Source: 66-474 sp044464225 (GTDB lineage: Bacteria > Pseudomonadota > Gammaproteobacteria > Xanthomonadales > Rhodanobacteraceae). Taken from it: DNA of 64,000 nt. The position numbers and the translations under genes are program-made. Where the stretch lies: assembly GCA_044464225.1 (NCBI GenBank), contig JBIQLN010000004.1, positions 62,001 to 126,000 of the forward strand, written 5' to 3'. Shown piece by piece: positions 9,194-18,055 of the stretch. Numbering within the stretch: the first letter of the stretch is position 1; the number at the start of each line of letters is the position of its first letter. Under the pieces are notes generated by a model. The model saw only the letters and a list, made by a program, of their open reading frames with translations. It did no database searches and was not told where the DNA came from.

Positions 9194-10783
9194 ATGAATG
9201 ACACCTCCAAGCCGTGGCGCATCGGACGCGTCGCCGGCTGGCGCTCGCTTGCATTGTGGTTCGTGCTGCTGTTGCCGCTGGCCGTCCTGTTTCCACCCAT
9301 TCCGATCGACGAGACGCGCTACCTCACCGCCGCGTGGGAGATGTTCAACTCCGGGCAGTGGCTGGTGCCGACCGTCAACGGCACCTGGTATTCCGACAAG
9401 TCGCCCCTGCTGTTCTGGCTGATCGCGGGCGGCTGGAAGTTCCTGGGTGTGCATACCTGGGTCGCGCGCGTGGAGGCGCTGATCGTCGCCTTGTTCATGT
9501 TGCTGGCATTGCGGCGGCTGGCCGTGCGTCTCGGCATGGACGAACGCGGTGCCGATGACGCCATGTGGATGTTGGCGGGTTGCCTCGGCTTCGCGGTGTT
9601 CAGCACCGCGATCATGTTCGACCTGTTGCTGTCGCTCTGCGTGGTGGGCGCGCTGCACGCACTGCTCGATCTCGACGCAGGCCGGTGGACGCGTGGCACC
9701 GCCGCGCTGGGCTTGACGATCGGGTTCGGCATCCTGGCGAAGGGCCCGGTGATGCTGCTGCACATCGCGGCCGTGGCCGTGCTGGCTCCGTTGTGGAGCG
9801 ACACTGCGCGTGCCCACAAGGCGCGCTGGTATCTCTCGTTGCTGGCGGGTCTCCTGATCGGCGTTGCGATCCTGCTTGCGTGGCTGCTGCCGGCTGCGTG
9901 GTACGCCGGGCCCACCTACTGGCAGCCACTGGTGGACAAGGTCACCGGCCGCATCGCGAACAGCTTCGCGCACCGGCGTGCGTGGTGGTGGTATCTGCCG
10001 CTGGTGCCGGTGTTGCTGCTACCGTGGCTGCTGGCCCTGCGCGCGCCAGGTGCCGCGTGGGCCGGTTTGTGGCGCGGCCGCTTCGGTCGCTTCCTGTGGT
10101 GCTGGTGGGTCGTGCCGTTCGTCGCGTTTTGCGCGATCAGTGGCAAGCAGGTCCATTATCTTTTGCCGTTGCTGCCGGCATGGGCGCTCGCCGGTGCGTG
10201 GTTGCTGCAGCAGCCCGGCAGCCGCCTGCGTTCGTTGCCGTTCGTCCTGTTCGCATTTTTCGTCGCCGCGCTGGTCGCGGTGGTGCCCTGGCAGGCGGCG
10301 GAACGCTTTGGCTATCCGCCGCAACCGGCGATAGCGGCGTTCGCCGCCGCGGGATTGATCGTCGCGGCCGGGGCGTGGCGGGGATGGGCGCGCGATGCCC
10401 GGGGAGTGGCCTTGTCTGCCACCGCGCTGGTCTCGTCCGCGATGCTGGCGGGGGCGCTGGCGCTGCTGCCGTCGCTCGATGTCGCACCCGAAGCCGCCTT
10501 CGTGAAACAGGCGTTGCGCGAACGCGTACCGATTGCCACCGTGGAATGGAACAACGGCCTGCTGGGTTACATCGGTCGCCTGCATCAGCCGGTACCCTGG
10601 ATTCTCCGGGACCAGATCCGTGCCTGGTGTCGTGCGCACCCCGATGGCATCCTGCTGACCGCGGAAAGCCATGACGAGCTGAAGACCGGCACGCCCTTCA
10701 AGGCTTGGCCGTACTTCCTGTCCGGAGATCATCGCATCGCGGCGTGGCACGCGGCGCAGGCACTGGGCGCCCATCCGCACTGA
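9194..10783 (+). CDS. ArnT-like glycosyltransferase (GT83/PMT family membrane protein)
   Basis: A 529-residue integral membrane protein related to 4-amino-4-deoxy-L-arabinose transferase and protein O-mannosyltransferases. These enzymes transfer a sugar from a polyprenyl phosphate donor on the periplasmic side. It shows the first periplasmic loop signature DETRYLTAAWEM, then NGTWYSDKSPLLFWLIAG, and about 11-12 hydrophobic segments. The C-terminal soluble part is short compared with E. coli ArnT. No arn operon is next to it, so the donor could be a sugar other than aminoarabinose. Followed after 67 bases by the M28 peptidase gene on the same strand. Confidence 0.83.
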   Translation: MNDTSKPWRIGRVAGWRSLALWFVLLLPLAVLFPPIPIDETRYLTAAWEMFNSGQWLVPTVNGTWYSDKSPLLFWLIAGGWKFLGVHTWVARVEALIVALFMLLALRRLAVRLGMDERGADDAMWMLAGCLGFAVFSTAIMFDLLLSLCVVGALHALLDLDAGRWTRGTAALGLTIGFGILAKGPVMLLHIAAVAVLAPLWSDTARAHKARWYLSLLAGLLIGVAILLAWLLPAAWYAGPTYWQPLVDKVTGRIANSFAHRRAWWWYLPLVPVLLLPWLLALRAPGAAWAGLWRGRFGRFLWCWWVVPFVAFCAISGKQVHYLLPLLPAWALAGAWLLQQPGSRLRSLPFVLFAFFVAALVAVVPWQAAERFGYPPQPAIAAFAAAGLIVAAGAWRGWARDARGVALSATALVSSAMLAGALALLPSLDVAPEAAFVKQALRERVPIATVEWNNGLLGYIGRLHQPVPWILRDQIRAWCRAHPDGILLTAESHDELKTGTPFKAWPYFLSGDHRIAAWHAAQALGAHPH

Positions 10784-10850
10784 CCTTCGCCACGTGCAAA
10801 CGGAGGCCCGAGGGGCTACCCTCGACCGGCTGCCTTCGAGGAGGATTGCC

Positions 10851-12335
10851 ATGCCGCGCGTCCGTACGCTGTCCGCCCTGGTCGCCGGGGTGCTCGTCAC
10901 CACCATCGCCTTCGCCGCACCGCCGCCCGCCAATCACCATCCCGAACTGGACGCCATCGCGGGCGCGGTGAAGGCGTCCAACCTGCACGCCAGCGATGTC
11001 GCGCTGGTCGGCTTCGGCACCCGCCACACGCTTTCGACCACCACGTCGAAGACGCGCGGCATCGGCGCCGCGCGGCGCTGGGTGGCGGCGCAGTTCGAAA
11101 CGATCTCGAAAGGCTGCGGTGGCTGTCTGGAAATCGTCACGCCTTCACAGGTGTTCACCGGCAAGCGCATGCCCAAGGCCGGCGCCGAAGTGATGAACGT
11201 GGTGGCGATCCAGCGCGGCACCACCGACCCGGATCGCGTGATCGTGATGACCGCGCACCTCGATTCCCGTCGCAGCGACGTGATGGACGCGACCGGGGAT
11301 GCTCCAGGGGCCAATGACGATGCCGCCGGTGTCTCCGCATTGATCGAAACCGCGCGGGTGCTGTCCAAATACAAGTTCCCCGCGACATTGGTGTACTCCG
11401 CCGATTCGGGCGAGGAACAGGGCTTGTACGGCGGCAAGATCATCGCGCAATACGCGGTCGATCACGGCTGGAAGGTGGAGGCCAACCTCAACAACGACAT
11501 GGTCGGCAACTCGCACGGCGGCAACGGCGCCTACGACCCGCACACCATCCGCGTGTTTTCCGAAGGCACAAAAAGCAACGAGACATTGGAGCAGGCCGCC
11601 TACCGGCGCTACCACGGAGGCGGCGTGGACTCGCCCTCGCGCAACATCGCCCGCTACATGGCCGCACTCGCCGGCAGGTACCTCGACGATTTCCGCGTGC
11701 GGATGGTGTACCGCACCGACCGCTGGGGCCGCTCGGGCGACCAGGTGCCGTTCCTCGAACAAGGTTTTCCCGCGGTCCGGTTGTCGGAATCGAACGAGAA
11801 TTACGACCATCAGCACCAGAACGTGCGCGTCGAAAACGGCGTGCACTACGGCGACCTGGTTTCGGGCGTGGACTTCGACTACCTCGCCAACGTCACGCGG
11901 CTCGATGCGATCACGATGGCCTCGCTGGCGATGGCCCCGCCGCCGCCGTCCGACCTCGAGGTGAAGGGCGCCGTCGCCTACGACACTACGCTGTCCTGGA
12001 AACCGTCGCCGGGCGCCGCCAGCTACAACGCGTGGTGGCGCGAAACCACCGCGCCGCAATGGCAGCACGTGCAAAGCGCGGGTGATGCCGGGTCGGTGGT
12101 GCTGAAGAACATCATCCTCGACGACTACTTCTTCGGAGTGTCGGCGGTCAGCAAGGACGGCTGGGAGAGCCCGGTGGAATTTCCCGGTTTCGCCGGCAGC
12201 TTTGCCCGATCCCCGAGACTCGGACCCGACGGCAAGCCGGTGGACGAACTCTACCCGGGTTTCGGAAGATTCGGCGGCGATGCGATCGGTCAGCCGTCCT
12301 GGCGGACCGGCACGAAATCGGGGAGCCGCCCATGA
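10851..12335 (+). CDS. Secreted M28-family zinc aminopeptidase
   Basis: A 494-residue exported metallopeptidase. It has a signal peptide (residues 1-23, AFA before APPP), then the M28 catalytic core: H136 in TAHLDSR, GANDDAAGVSAL with the bridging aspartate, the DSGEEQGLYG catalytic and metal glutamates (about 185-195), and NNDMVGN. The last zinc histidine is probably in NYDHQHQNVRV. A C-terminal fibronectin III-like segment begins at about residue 365 (PPPSDLEVKG...). The start at 10851 is set by GAGGAGG seven bases upstream. Its stop overlaps the next gene's start, indicating an operon. Confidence 0.9.
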   Translation: MPRVRTLSALVAGVLVTTIAFAAPPPANHHPELDAIAGAVKASNLHASDVALVGFGTRHTLSTTTSKTRGIGAARRWVAAQFETISKGCGGCLEIVTPSQVFTGKRMPKAGAEVMNVVAIQRGTTDPDRVIVMTAHLDSRRSDVMDATGDAPGANDDAAGVSALIETARVLSKYKFPATLVYSADSGEEQGLYGGKIIAQYAVDHGWKVEANLNNDMVGNSHGGNGAYDPHTIRVFSEGTKSNETLEQAAYRRYHGGGVDSPSRNIARYMAALAGRYLDDFRVRMVYRTDRWGRSGDQVPFLEQGFPAVRLSESNENYDHQHQNVRVENGVHYGDLVSGVDFDYLANVTRLDAITMASLAMAPPPPSDLEVKGAVAYDTTLSWKPSPGAASYNAWWRETTAPQWQHVQSAGDAGSVVLKNIILDDYFFGVSAVSKDGWESPVEFPGFAGSFARSPRLGPDGKPVDELYPGFGRFGGDAIGQPSWRTGTKSGSRP

Positions 12336-13051
12336 CGCGCATCATCGCCGCGGTGCTCGTGGCCTGCGGCGTGGCGTTGGGAGGCTGGTTCATCGGCAAC
12401 GGCTTTGCACACCGGCACCCGAACCGCTCCGTGACGGTCAAGGGTCTCGCCGAACGCAACGTCAAGGCCGACATCGCGTTGTGGCAAATCCAGTTCGCCG
12501 AAACCGGCAACGACCTGGCCGCGACGCAGGCGGCCATCCAGCGCGACGACACGGCCATCACCGGATTCCTGCGGCAACACAAGCTGGGCACGGACGCGAT
12601 CGCGTTCCACAGCGTGCAGGTGACCGATCGTGCGGCGCGCAACTACGGCAACGATCAATACAAGACGCGTTTCGTCGTCACCGGCACGATCATGGTGCGC
12701 ACCCGGAACGTGGATGCCGTCGCGTCGGCAGCGCAGGACACCGGCACACTCATCGCGCAAGGGGTGGTGCTGGGCAATCCGGACGGCAGCTTCAATGAAG
12801 GCCCGAACTACCTGTTCGACGGCATCAACGCCCTGAAGCCTTCGATGATCGCGGAAGCGACGAAGAATGCACGCACGGCCGCCGAACAATTCGCGCGCGA
12901 TTCCGGCAGCAGGCTCGGCGGGATCGTCCGTGCCAACCAAGGCGTGTTCGAGATCCTGCCGCGCGACAAGGCGCCGATGCTGCAGCAGGACAAGCAGATC
13001 GACAAAACCGTGCGGGTGGTCGCGACGCTGGATTACGCGCTCGTGGATTGA
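12332..13051 (+). CDS. SIMPL (DUF541) domain protein
   Basis: A 239-residue protein with one N-terminal hydrophobic segment (residues 3-22), either an uncleaved anchor or a signal peptide, followed by a SIMPL/DUF541 domain starting RSVTVKGLAERNVKADIALW. The domain occurs in periplasmic proteins of mostly unknown function, including oxidative-stress protein YggE. It shares a 4-base ATGA overlap with the M28 peptidase stop, so the two are translationally coupled. I infer a periplasmic role but no activity is evident. Confidence 0.87.
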   Translation: MTRIIAAVLVACGVALGGWFIGNGFAHRHPNRSVTVKGLAERNVKADIALWQIQFAETGNDLAATQAAIQRDDTAITGFLRQHKLGTDAIAFHSVQVTDRAARNYGNDQYKTRFVVTGTIMVRTRNVDAVASAAQDTGTLIAQGVVLGNPDGSFNEGPNYLFDGINALKPSMIAEATKNARTAAEQFARDSGSRLGGIVRANQGVFEILPRDKAPMLQQDKQIDKTVRVVATLDYALVD

Positions 13052-13123
13052 TCGTCCGACGGCGAGCGCCGCACGCCGTACCCGAAGCACGAGGACCATG
13101 CACCGGAACAGGCGCGCCAGGAA

Positions 13124-15757
13124 TCAGTGGCGCGGTTTGGCGCGATGCGTGGGAGTGGCGGACCATGGATCGTCGGGCCAGGGGTGCTTCGGATAGCGCC
13201 CCTTCAATTCCTTCTTCACTTCCGGATAGGTGCGATCCCAGAACCCGCGCAGATCCTGCGTGACCTGGATGGGCCGGCCGGCAGGCGAGAGCAGGTGCAG
13301 CATCACCGGCACGCGTCCATTCGCGATTCGAGGGGTTTCGGCCAGACCGAACAGCTCCTGCAGTTTCACCGCAAGCACGGGTGACGCGATGTCTCCATCG
13401 CCTTGCATGGCCACGGCATAGTCCAGCCTGCGTGTCATCCCGCTCGGCACCGTGATTGCGTCGGGCGCGGCTTCGTCCAGCAACTTGCGTTGCGGCCATT
13501 CGAGCAGACCCGCCAACGCGTTCGACAACGCTTCCGCCGACAGCGCATCCAGCTTGCGCTTGCCGGCCAGCACGGGCGCAAGCCAATGCTCGAGGGAGTC
13601 CAGCAGCGCCGCCTCCGACACGTCTGGCAAGCCTGCTTCCGGCATCGCGCGGTGCAGCCACGCGACGCGCGCACGGAATCGAATCACCGCATCGCTCCAT
13701 GGCAGCGCGGCGAGGCCGCGCATGCGGATGCTGGCGAGCAACGCGGGCAGCGCATCGTCGGGGCCGGCCGGCACCGCGCGCCGTTCCAGCACGATGGCAT
13801 CGAAGCGGCATTCCTCGAAAGCCTCGACCACGTCGTTCGCGTTCATCCGCACCACGCGTTCGCGTTTGCAGCGCTGCGGGTACTCGCGTTCCAGCAGCGC
13901 GGACTCGAACGGCGCGGCGGTCAGGATCAGGCTGTCGCGCGCGTCGAAACGCGCTTCGGTGACGACGAGCCACGGTTCCCCGAACAACACGGATGCTTCG
14001 TGCAGGCGAACGCCGCGACCGTTGGCGAGCCGGTAGCGGCGCGGATCGTTGTCGTCCTGTTTGGCGACGCGATCCGGGAACGCGTGCAGCAGCAGGTTGC
14101 CGACGGCCGAGGCGTCCGGCGTACCGCTGGCACCATGGCGCACGCCCAGGCGCTTGCGCCAGCCGCGCGCGGCCAGTTCGATGGCCGACAATGCGCCCGC
14201 GTCGCCGTTGCGCACCACGCGCGCGCCGCCGTCGCGCCAGCGGTGCAGGGCATCGATGCGCGCGCGCAGATCGTCGTTGAATTCGCCGCGCAATGGCGAG
14301 CGTGCGTCCAGCAGCGCCAGCAGGTCGGCGACCAACGCACGCAGTCCGTCGGATGCCCGCAGCGCGGCCGCCGCCATGCGCGGGTTGGCGCCGAGTTGCA
14401 ACATGTGGCGCCCCAGTGGCGTGATGCGCAGGTTGGCATCGATGGCGCCGAGCCGTTGCAGCAATTCGCGCGCCGCAGCCAGCGCGCCCGCGGGCGGTGC
14501 GTCCAGCCAGCGCAGGGCCGCCGCATCGGCGCTGACACCCCAGGCCGCGATCTCCAACGCCAGGCCGGACAATTCGGCTTGCGCGATTTCCGGCGTGCGC
14601 GCGGCTTCGAGACGGCGGCTCTCCGGCCACAACCGGTAGGCGACGCCTGGCGCGACGCGTCCGGCACGTCCTGCGCGCTGGTCCGCTGATGCTTGCGAGA
14701 TGGCGACGGTCGCGAGCCGCGTGAAACCCGAGTTCGGATCGAAGCGCGGTTCGCGCGCCAGCCCCGTGTCGACCACCGCGCGCACACCCGGCACCGTGAT
14801 CGATGATTCGGCCACGTTGGTGGCAAGGATCACCCGCCGCGTGCCGGAGTCGGCGGGCGCCAGCGCGGCCTGCTGATCGGCCAGCGCAAGTTCGCCGTGC
14901 AGCGGCAGAATCTCGATTTTTCCTTCTCCCTGTGGGAGAAGGTGGCGCGCAGCGCCGGATGAGGGTTCGGAACCTGCGAGGGGTTTTGTGTCGATCGCAC
15001 CCTCACCCCCAGCCCCTCTCCCGGGGGGAGAGGGGAGTAGGCCATTGATCAGCATCCGTTGCGCCTGCGCGATTTCGCGTCGGCCCGGAAGGAATGCCAG
15101 CACATCGCCGTCCGTCTCGGCGAGCGCCATTTGCACGACGCGGCGCAGATGCGCGGCTTCGTTTTCGCCGCGACGCAACGGTGGATAGTCGATGCGCACG
15201 GGAAAGGTGTGGCCGTCGCTGCGAAGGACCGGCGCGTCCATCCATTCGGCGACGCGCGAACCCTCCAGCGTCGCCGACATCACCACGATGCGAAGATCCG
15301 GGCGCAAGCCGGCCTGGACGTCCAGCGCCAGCGCCGCGCCAAGGTCGCCGGGCAGGTGCCGCTCGTGGAATTCGTCGAAGACGATCGCGCCGACCTCCGG
15401 CAATTCCGGATCGTCCTGCAGCAAGCGCGTCAATATGCCTTCGGTGACGACTTCGATGCGTGTTGCCCCGGAGATGCGTGACTCGAAGCGGATGCGGTAG
15501 CCGATCGTCTGCCCGACCGCTTCGCCGCGTTGCGCGGCCATGAATTCCGCCGCCGCACGCGCCGCAATTCGGCGCGGCTCCAGCATCACGATTTTCCGAC
15601 CCGCAAGCCATGGCTCGTCGAGCAGTGCGGGCGGCACCTGCGTGGTCTTGCCCGCGCCGGGCGGCGCTTCCAGCACCAGCCGCGAGTGTTCGCGCAGGCC
15701 GTCGCGGATCGCGGGCAGCAGCGGCGCAATGGGGAAATCCCTGGCTTCGAGATGCAT
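13124..15757 (-). CDS. hrpB: ATP-dependent helicase HrpB, with in-frame repeat insertion
   Basis: A DEAH-box-type superfamily 2 helicase of 877 residues; its physiological RNA or RNP target is poorly known in the family. Visible motifs are Walker A APPGAGKTT (31-39), motif II DEFH (128-131), SAT (161-163), QRAGRAGR in the second RecA domain, and the HrpB C-terminal domain. Residues about 241-280 (LPSPPGRGAGGEG to LLPQGEGK) are not family sequence. They are encoded by a palindromic repeat at 14922-15037 that lies in frame between QRMLINGL and IEILPLHGEL, a loop in the helicase C domain. This explains the length, greater than the roughly 810-840 I expect. No stop or frameshift results, so the gene is probably functional. 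Confidence 0.93.
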   Translation of the reverse strand: MHLEARDFPIAPLLPAIRDGLREHSRLVLEAPPGAGKTTQVPPALLDEPWLAGRKIVMLEPRRIAARAAAEFMAAQRGEAVGQTIGYRIRFESRISGATRIEVVTEGILTRLLQDDPELPEVGAIVFDEFHERHLPGDLGAALALDVQAGLRPDLRIVVMSATLEGSRVAEWMDAPVLRSDGHTFPVRIDYPPLRRGENEAAHLRRVVQMALAETDGDVLAFLPGRREIAQAQRMLINGLLPSPPGRGAGGEGAIDTKPLAGSEPSSGAARHLLPQGEGKIEILPLHGELALADQQAALAPADSGTRRVILATNVAESSITVPGVRAVVDTGLAREPRFDPNSGFTRLATVAISQASADQRAGRAGRVAPGVAYRLWPESRRLEAARTPEIAQAELSGLALEIAAWGVSADAAALRWLDAPPAGALAAARELLQRLGAIDANLRITPLGRHMLQLGANPRMAAAALRASDGLRALVADLLALLDARSPLRGEFNDDLRARIDALHRWRDGGARVVRNGDAGALSAIELAARGWRKRLGVRHGASGTPDASAVGNLLLHAFPDRVAKQDDNDPRRYRLANGRGVRLHEASVLFGEPWLVVTEARFDARDSLILTAAPFESALLEREYPQRCKRERVVRMNANDVVEAFEECRFDAIVLERRAVPAGPDDALPALLASIRMRGLAALPWSDAVIRFRARVAWLHRAMPEAGLPDVSEAALLDSLEHWLAPVLAGKRKLDALSAEALSNALAGLLEWPQRKLLDEAAPDAITVPSGMTRRLDYAVAMQGDGDIASPVLAVKLQELFGLAETPRIANGRVPVMLHLLSPAGRPIQVTQDLRGFWDRTYPEVKKELKGRYPKHPWPDDPWSATPTHRAKPRH
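14922..15037. repeat. REP/BIME-like repeat inside hrpB
   Basis: Two hairpin units face each other. The left unit has CTTCTCCC-TGT-GGGAGAAG, the right unit CCCCTCTCCC-GG-GGGAGAGGGG. ATGAGGGT and ACCCTCA form the inner inverted junction. This is the two-unit inverted layout of a BIME. Translated in the hrpB frame it gives the low-complexity PSPPGRGAGGEG type peptide. A degenerate single unit is at 26828-26868. Confidence 0.8.
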
Positions 15758-15879
15758 CGGACGATTGTAAGGGTCGGCCTGCAGCTGGATGTCGAGTTCC
15801 GAGCCGCGCGCACGGCGCGGCTCGGCCCGGAATGATGAACTTTGCTAGGCTTTCCCGGCTCACGATTCACGAACCGACC

Positions 15880-16671
15880 ATGCACCTCATCGACATCGGC
15901 GCCAATCTCACCCACGAATCCTTCCGGCGGGATTTCGACGCCGTGCTGGACCGCGCGCGCAAGGCGGGCGTGGAGCGGATGATCGTCACCGGCGCTTCGC
16001 GCGATGGCAGCGAACACGCGCTGGCGTTGGCGCGTGAGCATCCGGAGATGTTGCGCGCGACCGCCGGTGTGCATCCCCATCACGCCGGTGATTACGGCGC
16101 GGAAACCGATGCGCTGCTGCGCACCCTCGCGCGCGAACCGGAAGTGGTCGCGGTCGGCGAAACGGGTCTTGATTACTTTCGCGATTTGTCACCGCGACCC
16201 GCACAACGCGCCGCGTTCGAGAAACAACTTGCGATCGCGGCGGAGCTCGGCATGCCGTTGTTCCTGCACCAGCGCGATGCCCACGATGATTTCTTCGCGC
16301 TGTTGAAGTCCGCGCGCGACCGCGTGCCCGCGGCAGTGGTGCATTGCTTCACCGACGACCGTCGCGCGCTGTTCGATTACCTCGACCTCGACTGCCACAT
16401 CGGCATCACCGGCTGGATCTGCGACGAACGCCGCGGCACGCACCTGCGCGAACTGGTGCGCGAGATTCCGGCCGATCGTTTGCTGCTGGAAACCGACGCG
16501 CCGTATCTGTTGCCGCGCGACATCCGGCCGCAGCCCTCCGATCGCCGCAACGAACCGATGTACCTGGCGCACATCTGCGAGGCCGTGGCGCGCGAACGCG
16601 GCGAAACGCCTGCCGTCACCGCCGAACGGACCACCGGGAACGCGCGGACCTTTTTTGGCATCGAACAGTAG
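15880..16671 (+). CDS. tatD: 3'-5' ssDNA/RNA exonuclease TatD
   Basis: A metal-dependent TIM-barrel nuclease of 263 residues. The sequence follows E. coli TatD closely: IDIGANLTHESF at the N-terminus, AGVHPHHAGD, VGETGLDYFR with the metal-binding glutamate, FLHQRDAHDDF, VHCFT, GITGWICDERRG, and ETDAPYLLPRD. The ATG at 15880 is used because the frame upstream (to 15610) is antisense to hrpB. It is divergent from hrpB by 122 bases. It probably acts in DNA repair or RNA turnover, as known for the family. Confidence 0.95.
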   Translation: MHLIDIGANLTHESFRRDFDAVLDRARKAGVERMIVTGASRDGSEHALALAREHPEMLRATAGVHPHHAGDYGAETDALLRTLAREPEVVAVGETGLDYFRDLSPRPAQRAAFEKQLAIAAELGMPLFLHQRDAHDDFFALLKSARDRVPAAVVHCFTDDRRALFDYLDLDCHIGITGWICDERRGTHLRELVREIPADRLLLETDAPYLLPRDIRPQPSDRRNEPMYLAHICEAVARERGETPAVTAERTTGNARTFFGIEQ

Positions 16672-16725
16672 GCGGGAAACGCATGGCGATCCCGTCAGCA
16701 GATTTCCGCGGGCCGGTCGCCGCCC

Positions 16726-17469
16726 CTACACGCGTCCCGCGCGCAGGCCGAGCGTCCAGCTTACCGGCCGCACGCGTTCGGGTTCGTGCCATGCCGCCGC
16801 GAGTGCTTCCGCAACCGATGCGACGGCGTCTTCGCCCGTGGCCTTCAGGTATTTCTGGGCTGCCGACCACGAAGTCAGGTAGGCCAGCAGTTGCTGCAGG
16901 TTCCATTCGACGCGCATCTCGAAGACGGGCGCCTCGACGGCTGCGAACGGCAGTACCAGCGAGGCGTAGCCCTCGTCCACGAGCTGCCGTTCCGGCGACC
17001 AGTAGGCACCCAGGATGCCCTCGTACAAATGCGCGATCACGGCATCGACCGCAGGTGTCACGCTGCAGTGGGCGTAACACCAGGCGACGAACAAGGCGCC
17101 CGGAACGGCGACACGCTGCACCTCCGCGACGAATGCCGCGAGGTCGAACCAATGCAGCGCCTGGGCAACGGTGACGGCATCGACGGACCGATCCGTGATC
17201 GTGGTGTGCTCGGCGGTTTCGTTGCGGTAATCGACGCGCGGATCCACGAGCGCATTGCCGAGCTGCTTCTGGCTGGGATCGGTGGCGACCACGTGCCCGA
17301 AGCGCGTGGCGAGCGCGACGCTGGCCTGCCCGTTGCCACAGCCGACGTCCCATGCGCGATGGCGTGCGGGCGCCTTGGCCGCGATCCAGTCGAACAACGC
17401 AGCGGGATAGTGCGGGCGCGCGCGCAGGTACAAATCGGAATGGCCCGAGAAAAGATCCTTGAAGTTCAT
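16726..17469 (-). CDS. Class I SAM-dependent methyltransferase
   Basis: A 247-residue methyltransferase of the Methyltransf_11/UbiE-like type. The SAM loop DVGCGNGQAS is at about residues 40-49, the acidic VATDPSQKQL follows, and VTVAQALHWFD is the post-loop motif seen in many trans-aconitate or fungal-type methyltransferases. The substrate is not predictable. The ATG at 17469 overlaps the stop of the upstream pseudouridine synthase (4 bases), so the two are co-translated. The frame's upstream extension to 17697 is shadow sequence. Confidence 0.85.
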   Translation of the reverse strand: MNFKDLFSGHSDLYLRARPHYPAALFDWIAAKAPARHRAWDVGCGNGQASVALATRFGHVVATDPSQKQLGNALVDPRVDYRNETAEHTTITDRSVDAVTVAQALHWFDLAAFVAEVQRVAVPGALFVAWCYAHCSVTPAVDAVIAHLYEGILGAYWSPERQLVDEGYASLVLPFAAVEAPVFEMRVEWNLQQLLAYLTSWSAAQKYLKATGEDAVASVAEALAAAWHEPERVRPVSWTLGLRAGRV

Positions 17470-18038
17470 CCGGGTGTTCTCCCTGATGTGGCGCGGTGTT
17501 CGACGACGCGATGGCCGCCGGGTGCAAGATCGCCGAGCGCATGTCCGCCGATGCGCGTGCGGATCAGGCGCAGCGTCGGCAGGCCCACCGCCGCGGTCAT
17601 GCGCCGCACCTGGCGATTGCGCCCCTCGCGGATCGTGAGTTGCAGCCACGCATCCGGCACGGTTTTGCGGAAGCGCACGGGCGGCTCGCGCGGCCACAGG
17701 CCTTCGGGTGCACGCGGCAACACGCGCGCCTCGGCGGGACGCGTGAGGCCATCGTTCAGGGCCACGCCACGGCGCAGGTGTTGCAGCGCGCCTTCATCCG
17801 GCGTGCCTTCCACCTGCACCAGATACGTTTTCGGCTGCTTGTGGCGCGGATCGGTGATGCGATGCGCGAGGGCACCATCGTCGGTCAGCAGCAGCAAGCC
17901 TTCCGAATCCCGATCCAGTCGTCCGGCCGGATATACCTTCGGCGGCAAGCCGAAGTCGGCCAGCGTGCGCCGCGGTTGCGCGCTGCGATCGGTGAACTGA
18001 CACAGCACGTCGAACGGCTTGTTGAACAGGATGAGCAT
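17466..18038 (-). CDS. rluE: 23S rRNA pseudouridine synthase, RluE/RsuA family
   Basis: Isomerises a uridine in rRNA; RluE acts on U2457 of 23S rRNA in E. coli. The 190-residue product lacks the N-terminal S4 domain, as RluE does, and begins directly with the catalytic fold MLILFNKPFDVLCQFT. The catalytic aspartate is in GRLDRDSEGLLLLT and the C-terminal KxxR motif is REGRNRQVRRMTAAVG. Two ATGs compete (18044 and 18038); GGAGG abuts the first but is six bases from the second, so 18038 is chosen. The C-terminal tail past GGHALGDLAPG is variable. RluE over RsuA is inferred from the missing S4 domain. Confidence 0.88.
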   Translation of the reverse strand: MLILFNKPFDVLCQFTDRSAQPRRTLADFGLPPKVYPAGRLDRDSEGLLLLTDDGALAHRITDPRHKQPKTYLVQVEGTPDEGALQHLRRGVALNDGLTRPAEARVLPRAPEGLWPREPPVRFRKTVPDAWLQLTIREGRNRQVRRMTAAVGLPTLRLIRTRIGGHALGDLAPGGHRVVEHRATSGRTPG

Positions 18039-18055
18039 GCCCATCCTCCGGGAAA

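Noticed and set aside
14918..15042. Sequencing error or frameshift in hrpB
   Set aside because: The frame stays open across the repeat and helicase motifs continue in the same frame on both sides, so it is a real in-frame insertion.
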